A stretch of DNA of 64,000 nt from Arcobacter sp. LC1. GTDB taxonomy: Bacteria; Campylobacterota; Campylobacteria; Campylobacterales; Arcobacteraceae. A program made the position numbers and the translations under genes. Of the stretch, positions 37,529-45,508 are shown in pieces. The stretch lies in assembly GCA_021378565.1 (NCBI GenBank), contig JAACJU010000001.1, positions 227,458 through 291,457 of the forward strand, in the 5' to 3' direction. Under the pieces are notes generated by a model. It was not told the DNA's origin. It worked only from the letters and a program-made list of their open reading frames with translations, and searched no databases. Each line of letters starts with the position of its first letter. The stretch's first letter is position 1.

Positions 37529-37927
37529 TCATAAGTCATCATTTAAAATATTATAACAGAAACTATTTAATTCTGATAGTCTAAGTCCTTTATCATCTAT
37601 ATCAGTACTTGATAATATGTTTTTACCTATTTATAAACCCTGCATTTCAAGTGCAGATGTACTTTAAACAAGAGATGCCATAAAGATAGCTTTTTCTTTA
37701 GCTCTTTTCTTTTTAAGTTCTATTAAAGATATGGTTTTGTTCCCTGCAAAATCAAGACCAAGTAGATTGGTTATTTTTTCTACGGTGCTTAGTTTGACAT
37801 CGTTGCCTGCAAAAAATCTGTTTAGTGTTCTTATCCCTATTCCAGATATTTTTGCTAAATTTTCTATGGTAATATTTAGTTCTTTTTTTCTTTTTTGCAC
37901 TCTATCTATTAGCTCTTTTCTAGTCAC
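37529..37927 (-). pseudogene. XRE-family HTH regulator interrupted by in-frame stops
   Basis: The first 87 residues form an XRE helix-turn-helix (ENLAKISGIGIRTLNRFFAGNDVKLSTVEKI) ending at a TAA (37664-37666). The same frame continues for 45 more codons (STSALEMQGL, a second TAA, then IGKNILSSTDIDDKGLRLSELN ...) to a TGA at 37529. The continuation resembles the natural tail of such regulators, so the gene probably lost its C terminus. The 87-residue product with an intact DNA-binding domain could still be made. Confidence 0.55.
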
Positions 37928-38013
37928 AAAACATCCTTTTAATAATTATGGCATAAGTGGCATATATAGAATTAATATAGGTAAATATTTACCTATATTA
38001 ATTCTTCGTTTTA

Positions 38014-39222
38014 TCATGGATGGTTTTCATCATTTTGTTTATCTGTCATTAAAGCATTCAAAGCATTAGTTGCTCTTGTAGCTTGCTCTTTTGTTTTATT
38101 AGCATATCTCTCTTCTGTAATTGCAATACTGCTATGGCCTAGCATTACGCTTATATCTGCTATTGGTACGCCATTTTGGACTAGAGTTGAGCCTAACATG
38201 TGCCTTATATCATGGAGTCTTAATTTTTGAATGCCTAAAGCCTTTAATAGTGATTGAAAGTGTATTCTTGGGGTTTCTTTTGTATATGAAAATATTCTTC
38301 TATTTAATGTCATATTAGTTACTCTAGTTGCAGATGCTTGTCTATTAATTGCTTCCAATAAATAGTGATCTAAATTATAAATCAAATCTTTTTTCCCTTT
38401 TGCTCTGCTTGATGGTATTTTAAATACATTTGTTTCAAAATTTATATCCGAATACTTAAGTCCTAGTACTTCACCAATTCTGCGACCAGTAAGTAAGAAT
38501 GCGAAAATATTTCTTACTTCAGGATATTGATACACTGCTTCACCATTAATTGGTAACTTCGAGTATTCTCTCATTGCATTAATTATTCTTTTTGTATCCT
38601 CAAGACTCAAAGTATATTCCACTTTATTATCAAACTCAGGCAATTCTAATCCATCCAAATTTAATCCAACTTTTTTAGCAAATGTTTTTAGCGTAATACC
38701 TAGTAAAGAAACCGTAGCTGGTGCATTTATTTTCATTTGTTTATTTATAATATCTTGAACATTTTCAATTGCAATGTCTTTTATGGCCAAATCATGGAGT
38801 GGTTTACAGTGGCTAAATAATGCAGTTTTATAATTTTTAATAGTCGATGGTCTTGCTGAAACTGACTTTGTTTCAATATATCTATCTGCTAGTTCTAAAA
38901 ATGTTTCTATTTTTTTAGATTCTACAGTAACTATTTTCTTTGGTCTTAATGTACCCTCTTTTATTAAAGTATCTTTTATAGTTTTTCTTTGATTTACTAC
39001 TTCTTCTAATGCATATAGGAATGTAGTCTTTTTCTTATTGAATTCAAAAGTCTTTTTACCTGTTTTGTTCCCTACTTTTGCTCTTAATTGCAATTTGAAA
39101 GGATTTGTGAGTAACCTTGTAGCTTCTTTAGAATTTGTAATACAGCTAATATTTGCATTGGTAAATAAATATATACCCTTGCAGTCTTTATTTGGTATTT
39201 TTATATTAATATATTTTCCCAT
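38014..39222 (-). CDS. int: Tyrosine recombinase (site-specific integrase)
   Basis: About 402 residues: an N-terminal arm-binding region, SAM-like core-binding domain (about 100-190) and catalytic domain with TGRRIGEVLGLKYSD near 244, the HxxR box LHDIRHMLGS near 338, LGHSS, and the nucleophile tyrosine in ITEERYAN near 372. All catalytic residues are present. I chose the ATG at 39222 because AAGGATAAAT precedes it; the upstream GTG at 39258 falls inside the GTACACTTT repeats. It ends about 90 bases before the XRE-like gene and starts about 160 bases from the attR core, the expected position for an element integrase. Confidence 0.92.
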   Translation of the reverse strand: MGKYINIKIPNKDCKGIYLFTNANISCITNSKEATRLLTNPFKLQLRAKVGNKTGKKTFEFNKKKTTFLYALEEVVNQRKTIKDTLIKEGTLRPKKIVTVESKKIETFLELADRYIETKSVSARPSTIKNYKTALFSHCKPLHDLAIKDIAIENVQDIINKQMKINAPATVSLLGITLKTFAKKVGLNLDGLELPEFDNKVEYTLSLEDTKRIINAMREYSKLPINGEAVYQYPEVRNIFAFLLTGRRIGEVLGLKYSDINFETNVFKIPSSRAKGKKDLIYNLDHYLLEAINRQASATRVTNMTLNRRIFSYTKETPRIHFQSLLKALGIQKLRLHDIRHMLGSTLVQNGVPIADISVMLGHSSIAITEERYANKTKEQATRATNALNALMTDKQNDENHP

Positions 39223-39240
39223 ATTTATCCTTATATCGAG

Positions 39241-39272
39241 GTACACTTTTAGGTACACTTTAAGTACACTTT
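39241..39272. repeat. Three direct GTACACTTT repeats near attR
   Basis: GTACACTTT at 39241-39249, 39253-39261 and 39264-39272, in the same orientation as the two near attL. They lie between the integrase start and the attR core, suited to integrase arm-type binding and to autoregulation of the integrase promoter. Confidence 0.6.
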
Positions 39273-39342
39273 TTTATAGTAATTTATACAAAAGTATAGC
39301 TATTTATAGTTTAATAATATCTTAGAAGGATGTGTTTAAGGC

Positions 39343-39403
39343 TGCTTATATGGGGATATGAGTACTTATAGTATCTTCTCTTGGCCGATTCTATATAGGG
39401 CAA
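39343..39403. repeat. attR: right copy of the element boundary repeat
   Basis: Matches attL without gaps. It includes the last codons of the TIGR02757-family gene (LYRIGQEKIL-stop on the minus strand) and about 25 bases beyond the stop. The 15-bp core is 39385-39399. The element restores the target gene, substituting its own last two codons. Confidence 0.85.
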
Positions 39404-40127
39404 AATCATATTTTATAGGATCATTTTTATCAAATTCTCTTAGGGCTTTTGTAAGCAAGTGAACGGCTTTTAAGTTGTAAGTTTTATAGTCTAATAGTCC
39501 GAGTTTTTGTGAAACCTTAAAGGTATGAGTATCAAGTGGCATAAGTAAATCTTTTGTCTGCACTCTAGTCCAAAGTCCTAAATCAAGCTCATCTTTTCGA
39601 ACCATCCACCTTAAAAACATATTCCATCTTTTATAAGGGCAATTTGAACCTTTTATAATTCCTTGCAAATCTTTTTTTGGAATATTTCCTAGCAAAAAGG
39701 TAAAACCACGTGAAGTATATAAACTTTGCTTATAAATATTTTCCAAAACTCCACTTATGCCCTCAAGCACATCAAGGTTTGTTTTATAATGCTCAAAAAA
39801 AATATCTTCTAAACTAAACTTCTCTTTCATTTTCTTAAGACTCAAAAAAACTTGTATAATATCATCTGAGTTTTGAAATCTATAATAATGATTTTTCAAG
39901 CTTTTTTTGATTTTATCTTCGCTTGCATCTAGTAAAGAAAAATCCAAAGTTTGTAAAAATTTTACGATTTGCTTGGCATTTCCATAAGCAAAAAGAGCAC
40001 ATAATAAAATAGCGTATTCGTCTTTTAAATCTCTTGCCACAAACAAAGGATCTGGCTTTTCCAAGGTTAATTCAGAGCTTTTATTTCTGCGTTTTGATTC
40101 ATTTTCTAAAACTTCTTTAATATTCAT
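39366..40127 (-). CDS. TIGR02757-family protein, integration target gene
   Basis: 253 residues with the family pattern: an LCALFAYGNAKQIVKFL segment near 40, KRWNMFLRWMVRKDELDLGLW near 167-187, LMPLDTHTFKVSQKLGLL near 196 and KYDFALYRIG at the C terminus. This widespread family is uncharacterised and looks like a helix-hairpin-helix-type domain. The element is inserted at its 3' end, and the final residues (IL) are encoded by the element; the displaced host version (MI) remains at attL. It starts at the end of the oppC-like gene. Confidence 0.85.
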   Translation of the reverse strand: MNIKEVLENESKRRNKSSELTLEKPDPLFVARDLKDEYAILLCALFAYGNAKQIVKFLQTLDFSLLDASEDKIKKSLKNHYYRFQNSDDIIQVFLSLKKMKEKFSLEDIFFEHYKTNLDVLEGISGVLENIYKQSLYTSRGFTFLLGNIPKKDLQGIIKGSNCPYKRWNMFLRWMVRKDELDLGLWTRVQTKDLLMPLDTHTFKVSQKLGLLDYKTYNLKAVHLLTKALREFDKNDPIKYDFALYRIGQEKIL

Positions 40128-40928
40128 TTAGATACCTTGTAAATCTTTTTTATTTAGTAAAACTTGAAAATTATCTGTTATGTAAATTAAGCAAAAAGAT
40201 AATAAAAATATAATAGCTCCTGGAAAAAAACTAAGCCACCAAGCTATATCCATAATATTTCTACCCTCATTTATTAAACTTCCAAGGCTTATCATTGGCG
40301 AAGAAATTCCAAGTCCTAAAAAGCTAAGCCCTGATTCAGCTAAAATCGCTCCAGCTACATTTAGACTAAAACTTACCAAAAATATAGGTGCTAAAAGTGG
40401 GGTAAAATATTTAAAAAAAATCTTAAACTTTGAGACCTTTGCAATAGCTAAGATCTTAATAAAAGACTTAGAACTTATTTCATAACTTTGATTTTTTATA
40501 AGTCTAGCTGTAAACATCCAAGAAGTTAAAGATATAACGATAATTAGCATAAAAATATTTACACCCAAATAACTTACAAGGCTTAAAAGCAAAAAAAATG
40601 TAGGAATTGTCAAGAATAAATCAAGAATTAAAATAAGAATTTTAGACATTTTATTTTGTAAAAAAGCTATACTTATTCCAAATACCAAACCAAGCAAAGA
40701 AGATATAAAAGCTGAGCAAAAGCCTATAAGTAAAGATATTCTAGCTCCTTGGCAAATCCTAGCCAATTCATCGCGACCTAGCCTATCTGTCCCAAAAATA
40801 TGTGTAAAACTAGGAGGCAATAAAATATCATTTGCATTTATTGCAAAGCCACTAAAATGATAAAAAAAAGGAAATATTATTGCAAAGCAGATAATAAACC
40901 CAAGGATAAAAAAAGAAATTTTAGTCAT
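40128..40928 (-). CDS. Peptide/nickel ABC transporter permease (OppC/DppC type)
   Basis: 266 residues with about six hydrophobic helices and the OppC signature: HIFGTDRLGRDELARICQGARISLLIG near 45-71 and the EAA-like loop with AGAILAESGLSFLGLGISSP near 190-210. It would be half of an inner-membrane importer channel for peptides or nickel. No companion OppB, ATPase or binding protein is adjacent, though it overlaps rsmD by eight bases, so partners must be elsewhere. Confidence 0.85.
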   Translation of the reverse strand: MTKISFFILGFIICFAIIFPFFYHFSGFAINANDILLPPSFTHIFGTDRLGRDELARICQGARISLLIGFCSAFISSLLGLVFGISIAFLQNKMSKILILILDLFLTIPTFFLLLSLVSYLGVNIFMLIIVISLTSWMFTARLIKNQSYEISSKSFIKILAIAKVSKFKIFFKYFTPLLAPIFLVSFSLNVAGAILAESGLSFLGLGISSPMISLGSLINEGRNIMDIAWWLSFFPGAIIFLLSFCLIYITDNFQVLLNKKDLQGI

Positions 40929-41460
40929 TCTCTAAACCATAGTAGGTTAATGTACTTTTACCAAATTTTTTGGATTTTAAGATTTCAAAATTTTGTATTT
41001 TTTCAGGCATATTAAAGTTGGAAAAATGTTCAAAACATAAAATTTCTATATTTTTATTCTCTTTTAGATTCTCAAAAATATCAAAACATTTTTGATAAAT
41101 TCCCTGCATATTCTCTCTAAAATCAAAAGGTGGATCAAGATAAATAATAAGCTTAGCGTCTTCACTAAGTCTAAGTTCTTTTAAAATCTTAGGTAAAATC
41201 TCAAAAGTATCACCTAGGAAAATCTTGGAATTTTTCTCATCAATATTTTTAATATTTTCACTCAAAACTTTAAAGGCATTCTTGTCTTTTTCTATAAAAT
41301 ACGATTTTTTAGCTCCTCTTGATAAGGCTTCTAAGCCCATACTTCCACTTCCACCAAAGGCTTCTATAAAAATATTATTTTGTATAATAAAATTTATACT
41401 AGAAAAAAATGACTCTTTTAACCTTGATTTTGAAGCTCTGGTAGTATCTATATTAGGCAA
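40921..41460 (-). CDS. rsmD: 16S rRNA (guanine-966-N2) methyltransferase RsmD
   Basis: 179 residues. FGGSGSMGLEALSRGAKKSYFIEKD near 34-58 is the AdoMet-binding start and YLDPPF near 119 the catalytic motif of RsmD methylases, which modify G966 of 16S rRNA in the assembled 30S subunit. The N-terminal PNIDTTRASKSRLKESFFSS matches the family RP.xDRVRExLFN motif. Overlaps the permease gene. Family length fits. Confidence 0.9.
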   Translation of the reverse strand: MPNIDTTRASKSRLKESFFSSINFIIQNNIFIEAFGGSGSMGLEALSRGAKKSYFIEKDKNAFKVLSENIKNIDEKNSKIFLGDTFEILPKILKELRLSEDAKLIIYLDPPFDFRENMQGIYQKCFDIFENLKENKNIEILCFEHFSNFNMPEKIQNFEILKSKKFGKSTLTYYGLEND

Positions 41461-41623
41461 AGTGATTTTTTTACCCTTGTAAATTCCTGATATTATATGT
41501 GTTTTTATATTTTTGCCTTTGTATTTTCTTCTTACTCTATTCTTCTTTATTTATATTATAATAAAATTTTATTAAATTTTGTAAAAAATATTATATAATT
41601 TTACAATTTCTTTAAGGATTAAA

Positions 41624-42070
41624 ATGAAAAAACAATTTTTAAAAACTCTAAATACAGCTATTATAGGATTTTGTTTTATTTTACTTCTTTGTTCTATCAT
41701 TGGACTTTTTTTTGGATTTAAGATTTTTTATTTACATATTATTCTAGGTATTTGTCTAGTTTTCTTAATCTTTCTACATTTACTTTGTCACTTAGAAAAA
41801 AGCAAAAAATACTTATCAAAAAACATACTTAAACTTTTCAAACAAGATGAAGTCCAAAAAAAATATGCTAAAAAATATTTTATCCAATCTTGTCTAGATG
41901 CGCCACTAGAATTAAGTTTTAAAATTTTAAAAATAGATTACGAAGAAGCCAAAAAAAAATTATTGGATTTAAATATTAAAATCGAAGATTATAAAAATCT
42001 TAAATCTCTAGCAAAAAATAGCTCCTTATCTTATGATGAAGTTTTAGCCTTATTTATAAACATGCATTAA
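41624..42070 (+). CDS. DUF4405-like membrane protein, first of two paralogues
   Basis: 148 residues. Two hydrophobic helices (about 13-32 and 37-56) contain HIILGICLVFLIFLHLLCHLEK, with spaced histidines as in DUF4405/cytochrome b-like domains. The C-terminal half (SCLDAPLELSFKILKIDYEEAKKKL, then LKSLAKNSSLSYDEVLALF) is shared with the next gene, so the two arose by duplication. The second domain may bind a partner. Haem binding is possible but not shown. Confidence 0.65.
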   Translation: MKKQFLKTLNTAIIGFCFILLLCSIIGLFFGFKIFYLHIILGICLVFLIFLHLLCHLEKSKKYLSKNILKLFKQDEVQKKYAKKYFIQSCLDAPLELSFKILKIDYEEAKKKLLDLNIKIEDYKNLKSLAKNSSLSYDEVLALFINMH

Positions 42071-42206
42071 AAGTTTTACAATGCAAATATAAATCTAGAT
42101 ATTTCCTCCACTTTTAGCCTAGTATTTTTCTAAAATTCGTTAACCAAACATTAAAATTTTATTAATTTAAGTGTTCTATACTTTCATAATCATTAAAAGG
42201 ATTTAT

Positions 42207-42752
42207 ATGAATAATATTACATTAATTTTACAAAAAAATAAAATACATATTTTTATTATGTCTGGGCTTATTGTTTCAACTATAATTATGAGCATAAGTG
42301 GTATATTTTTAACTTTCCACCTTTTTAAAAGTGAATTAGAAGACTTGCACATTATTTTAGGTCTAGCATTTATGGTTTTTGGTTTCTTACATTGCTTAAA
42401 GTATTTCAAAGCTATTAAAAAATACTCACTGAAAAAAACTTTTTCAGTTTTATCAAAACTAAGCATTCTAAGTTCTGTCTTTTTGATGGTTTTTGGATTT
42501 TATTTTAGCGGAATGGATAGTCATGATTTTAGTAGAAAACTTTATACAAATATTGCAAATGCCCCTTTGAAAACAAGTCTTAAGATTATGAATGTAGATT
42601 ACTCAACACTTAGAACAAAATTAAATGAGCAAAATATAGATATAAGTCTAGTGTCTTCTCTAAAATCTCTAGCTAAAATTGAAAATGTAGAAACTAAAGA
42701 TTTAATGATTGAAATAGCAAATTCTCAAATGCAAAAAACAAGTAAAATATAA
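42207..42752 (+). CDS. DUF4405-like membrane protein, second of two paralogues
   Basis: 181 residues starting at the ATG preceded by AAAAGGATTTAT; an upstream in-frame ATG at 42171 has no ribosome site. Helices at about 15-35, 45-65 and 83-101, with HIILGLAFMVFGFLHCLKYFK, carry the paired histidines. The tail ANAPLKTSLKIMNVDYSTLRTKL ... VSSLKSLAKIEN matches the tail of the preceding gene. Compared with its neighbour it has an extra membrane segment. Function unknown. Confidence 0.65.
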   Translation: MNNITLILQKNKIHIFIMSGLIVSTIIMSISGIFLTFHLFKSELEDLHIILGLAFMVFGFLHCLKYFKAIKKYSLKKTFSVLSKLSILSSVFLMVFGFYFSGMDSHDFSRKLYTNIANAPLKTSLKIMNVDYSTLRTKLNEQNIDISLVSSLKSLAKIENVETKDLMIEIANSQMQKTSKI

Positions 42753-42758
42753 CAAAAC

Positions 42759-44309
42759 TTATCTTGCATATGAAGTAGCTCTAAGCTCTCTTATTACATT
42801 CACTTTTATTTCTCCTGGATATTGAACTTTTTGCTCAATATCTTCAGCGATTTTAGTTGATAGTAAAATAGCTTCATCGTCATTTACAAGCTCAGCTCTT
42901 ACAATTACTCTTACTTCTCTTCCTGCATTTATTGCGTAAGCATTTATAACTCCGTGTTTACTCGTAGCTATATTTTCTACATCAGTCACTCTTCGCAAAA
43001 AGCTCTCAAGCACTTCTCGTCTAGCTCCTGGTCTAGCAGCAGATAATACATCAGCTGCACAAACTGCTGCACTTTCTATACAATTTGGCTCTTCATGTCC
43101 GTGATGAGCATAAATAGCATTTATTACAGCGTCAGGCTCATTATATCTTTTACAAACTTCTGCACCTAAATCTACATGACTTCCTGGCATTTCATAAGTA
43201 AGTGCTTTTCCAATATCATGCATAAGCCCTGCTCTTCTAGCAAGCAAGCAATCTCCACCCATTTGAGCAGCAAGTAAGCCTGAAAGATGAGCAACTTCAA
43301 GTGAATGTGCTAGTGCATTTTGCCCATAAGAAGCACGATACCTCAAAGCCCCAACAAGTCTAACAAGCTCAGGATGCATAGATTTTATACCTAAATCAAG
43401 AACAATATCTTCGCCCTCTTTTATAATATTTTTGTCAAATTCACTTTTAACCTTAGAATAAATCTCCTCAATTCTAGCAGGTTGTATTCTTCCATCTTCA
43501 AGCAAAAGCTCAATTGTTTTAGTAGCTATTGCTCTTCTATTAAGATTAAAAGAAGATATAGTTATCGCATTTGGTGTATCGCCTATTATAATGTCAACGC
43601 CTAAAAGCATTTCAAGGGTTTTTATATTTCGCCCTTCCTTTCCTATGATTTTTCCTTTTGTTTCTTCATCTTTTAAAGGAACATGGTTTATAAGTCTCTC
43701 AGCTGCAAATTCTCCTGCATATCTAGTAACTGCTTGAGAAAGTATATTATTTGCTTCTTTTTTATGTTTTGATTCTGCTATTTTAAATTCTTTTCTAAAA
43801 ATTGAAGCAATTTTTGCACGAGATTGTTCTTTGACTTGATTTAACATTTCTTCTTTTGCTTCATTTTGAGTAAGTCCTGAAACATTTTCTAAAACTTTTA
43901 ATGTTTTTAAAATCTTATCTTCATAATCTGCTTTTTGAATACCAAGCCCATTTTTTAAAGCATTTACAGCTTGTGAGTTTTCTTCTAAAGATATTTTCTC
44001 TTTTTTAATGCTTTCTAGCTCTAGTTTTAAATGCTCGTTTAGTTCTTTTTCTTTTTTTTCTAATTTACAAAACATTTCGTCATAGTCTCTTTTAACTAAT
44101 TTAAATTCACTTTCATAGTCTTGTTTTGCTCTTAATTTAGCATTTTGCAAGGCCATATTTGCCTCTTGCTCTATTACTTTTGCCTTAGCTTTTGCCTGGT
44201 CTACATAAATCTTAGACTTTGCTAACATAAGATTTTTTACTATTAGCAAAGTAGCTAAAGAGCTAAGTATTATTGCGATTATTATTGAAATTATAAATGT
44301 CATTTCCAT
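42759..44309 (-). CDS. rny: Ribonuclease Y
   Basis: 516 residues: an N-terminal membrane helix (about 5-26), a long coiled coil to about 190, the KH RNA-binding domain with GKIIGKEGRNIKTLEMLLGVD near 213-233, and the HD phosphohydrolase domain with HSLEVAHLSGL and LMHDIGKAL near 365. Membrane-bound endoribonuclease starting mRNA decay. Length is the family standard. It is followed 13 bases upstream by the 5-FCL gene on the same strand, an arrangement known in Campylobacter. Confidence 0.96.
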   Translation of the reverse strand: MEMTFIISIIIAIILSSLATLLIVKNLMLAKSKIYVDQAKAKAKVIEQEANMALQNAKLRAKQDYESEFKLVKRDYDEMFCKLEKKEKELNEHLKLELESIKKEKISLEENSQAVNALKNGLGIQKADYEDKILKTLKVLENVSGLTQNEAKEEMLNQVKEQSRAKIASIFRKEFKIAESKHKKEANNILSQAVTRYAGEFAAERLINHVPLKDEETKGKIIGKEGRNIKTLEMLLGVDIIIGDTPNAITISSFNLNRRAIATKTIELLLEDGRIQPARIEEIYSKVKSEFDKNIIKEGEDIVLDLGIKSMHPELVRLVGALRYRASYGQNALAHSLEVAHLSGLLAAQMGGDCLLARRAGLMHDIGKALTYEMPGSHVDLGAEVCKRYNEPDAVINAIYAHHGHEEPNCIESAAVCAADVLSAARPGARREVLESFLRRVTDVENIATSKHGVINAYAINAGREVRVIVRAELVNDDEAILLSTKIAEDIEQKVQYPGEIKVNVIRELRATSYAR

Positions 44310-44322
44310 TTCTCTGCCTTTA

Positions 44323-44859
44323 TTAAATTGTTATTACGTAATCAGGCTCGATATCATGCCAAGAAGATAAACTATCACAAGATTTGCAAAGTTCTCTTTG
44401 CGTAAAAATAATTTTTGGCCTATATGAAAGCCTAGCAAAAAATCTATCATACATACCAGCTCCATAACCAATACGCTTATAATCCTTATCAACCCCAATT
44501 ATTGGCACAATAGCCAAATCAAGTTTGGGATTTAAAAAAGAATTATTTGGCTGTCTTAGCCCAAATTTGTATTTTTTCAAAGGTAACCTAAATCTAACTA
44601 CCTTAAAACTATCGCCCTCTAAATAAGGAACATAAACTTTAATTCCTTCTTTTCTTAAATTAAAAAGTAAAGACATAATATTTACTTCTAATTTCAAAGG
44701 AATATAAGCTAATACACTTTTGACTTTTTGCTTTTTTATTATTTCAAATATATTTTTTTCTATAATCTTGTCATTTTTAAAATTTGCCCTATTTTGGATA
44801 AATTTTAGTCTTTTAATACATAATAATCGAAAATCACTTTTTTTGTGATTTATCTGCAT
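44323..44859 (-). CDS. 5-formyltetrahydrofolate cyclo-ligase
   Basis: 178 residues. RIGYGAGMYDRFFARL near 129-144 is the signature for folate and ATP binding, preceded by LDLAIVPIIGVDKDYKR. The enzyme converts 5-formyl-THF to 5,10-methenyl-THF. It is the gene before rny on the same strand. The N-terminal basic region (KRLKFIQ ...) is normal for the family. Confidence 0.9.
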   Translation of the reverse strand: MQINHKKSDFRLLCIKRLKFIQNRANFKNDKIIEKNIFEIIKKQKVKSVLAYIPLKLEVNIMSLLFNLRKEGIKVYVPYLEGDSFKVVRFRLPLKKYKFGLRQPNNSFLNPKLDLAIVPIIGVDKDYKRIGYGAGMYDRFFARLSYRPKIIFTQRELCKSCDSLSSWHDIEPDYVITI

Positions 44860-44920
44860 TTTTAAGCCTTGCTTAGTTATAATTCAAACCTGAATATTAT
44901 TTTATCTAAAGGAATTAAAA

Positions 44921-45508
44921 ATGAAGATTAAAACAGCTATATTTTTTACATTTTTTATCTTACTTAGCTTTAATGCTTGTGGAAAAAAAGAAAAAATAAC
45001 GCAAAATGACCTTACAAGCTCAGTACAAAACACTCAGAATAAAAATTACAATTTCAAGCTTCAAGACTTAGAAAAAAAACAAATTAACTTAGCAATTAAA
45101 CCAAATAAATGGATTTTAAAACAATATCAAGGAAAAGTAGTTTTACTTGATTTCTTTGCAACTTGGTGTCCACCTTGTAAAGCCGAGATACCACATTTTA
45201 ATAAATTAAGAGAAAAGTATAAAGGAAAATTAGAAATTATTGGTTTTGATATTGGTACCCAAGATGGCAAACTAGACAATCCTAGCCATATAAAAAAATT
45301 TATAAAAAAATTTAAAATAAAATATCCTATAATAAACAGTGAAACAACATTTAAATTATTTACCCTTGCTAATAATTTAAACCCAAATGGCGCTATTCCT
45401 TTTACCTTAGTTTTTGGAAAAGATGGAACTTATATAGACCATTTTGTAGGCGCAGTACCTATTGAAATGATTGAAAGTGATGTAAAAAAAGCTTTAGAAG
45501 AAAAATAA
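44921..45508 (+). CDS. TlpA/thioredoxin-family lipoprotein
   Basis: 195 residues. A signal peptide with a lipobox (LSFNAC, lipidated Cys20) and a thioredoxin fold carrying the redox pair FFATWCPPCKAEIPHF near 84-98. The cis-proline region GAIPFTLVF is near 164. It should act as a periplasmic thiol reductase anchored in the membrane, perhaps in cytochrome maturation or oxidative protection. Its stop overlaps the ftsY start (TAATG), so the two are co-transcribed. Confidence 0.9.
   Translation: MKIKTAIFFTFFILLSFNACGKKEKITQNDLTSSVQNTQNKNYNFKLQDLEKKQINLAIKPNKWILKQYQGKVVLLDFFATWCPPCKAEIPHFNKLREKYKGKLEIIGFDIGTQDGKLDNPSHIKKFIKKFKIKYPIINSETTFKLFTLANNLNPNGAIPFTLVFGKDGTYIDHFVGAVPIEMIESDVKKALEEK

Larger units (their letters stand above)
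15638..39399. mobile_element. Integrated genetic element (about 23.7 kb) with defence cargo
   Basis: Bounded by the 15-bp perfect core CCGATTCTATATAGG at 15638-15652 and 39385-39399, inside imperfect repeats of about 60 bp at the 3' end of a TIGR02757-family gene. A complete tyrosine integrase lies beside the right end. The element carries a helicase, a Rep-like protein, an annealing/recombination cluster, a SIR2-HerA-HNH set, a type I RM operon with HEPN/MNT, IS256 remnants and toxin-antitoxin remnants. No relaxase, type IV secretion, capsid or terminase gene is recognisable, so it cannot move as a complete conjugative element or phage on its own. Confidence 0.85.

Noticed and set aside
39343-39403. 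tRNA gene as integration site
   Set aside because: No cloverleaf or TPsiC-like sequence; the repeat encodes the end of a protein gene.
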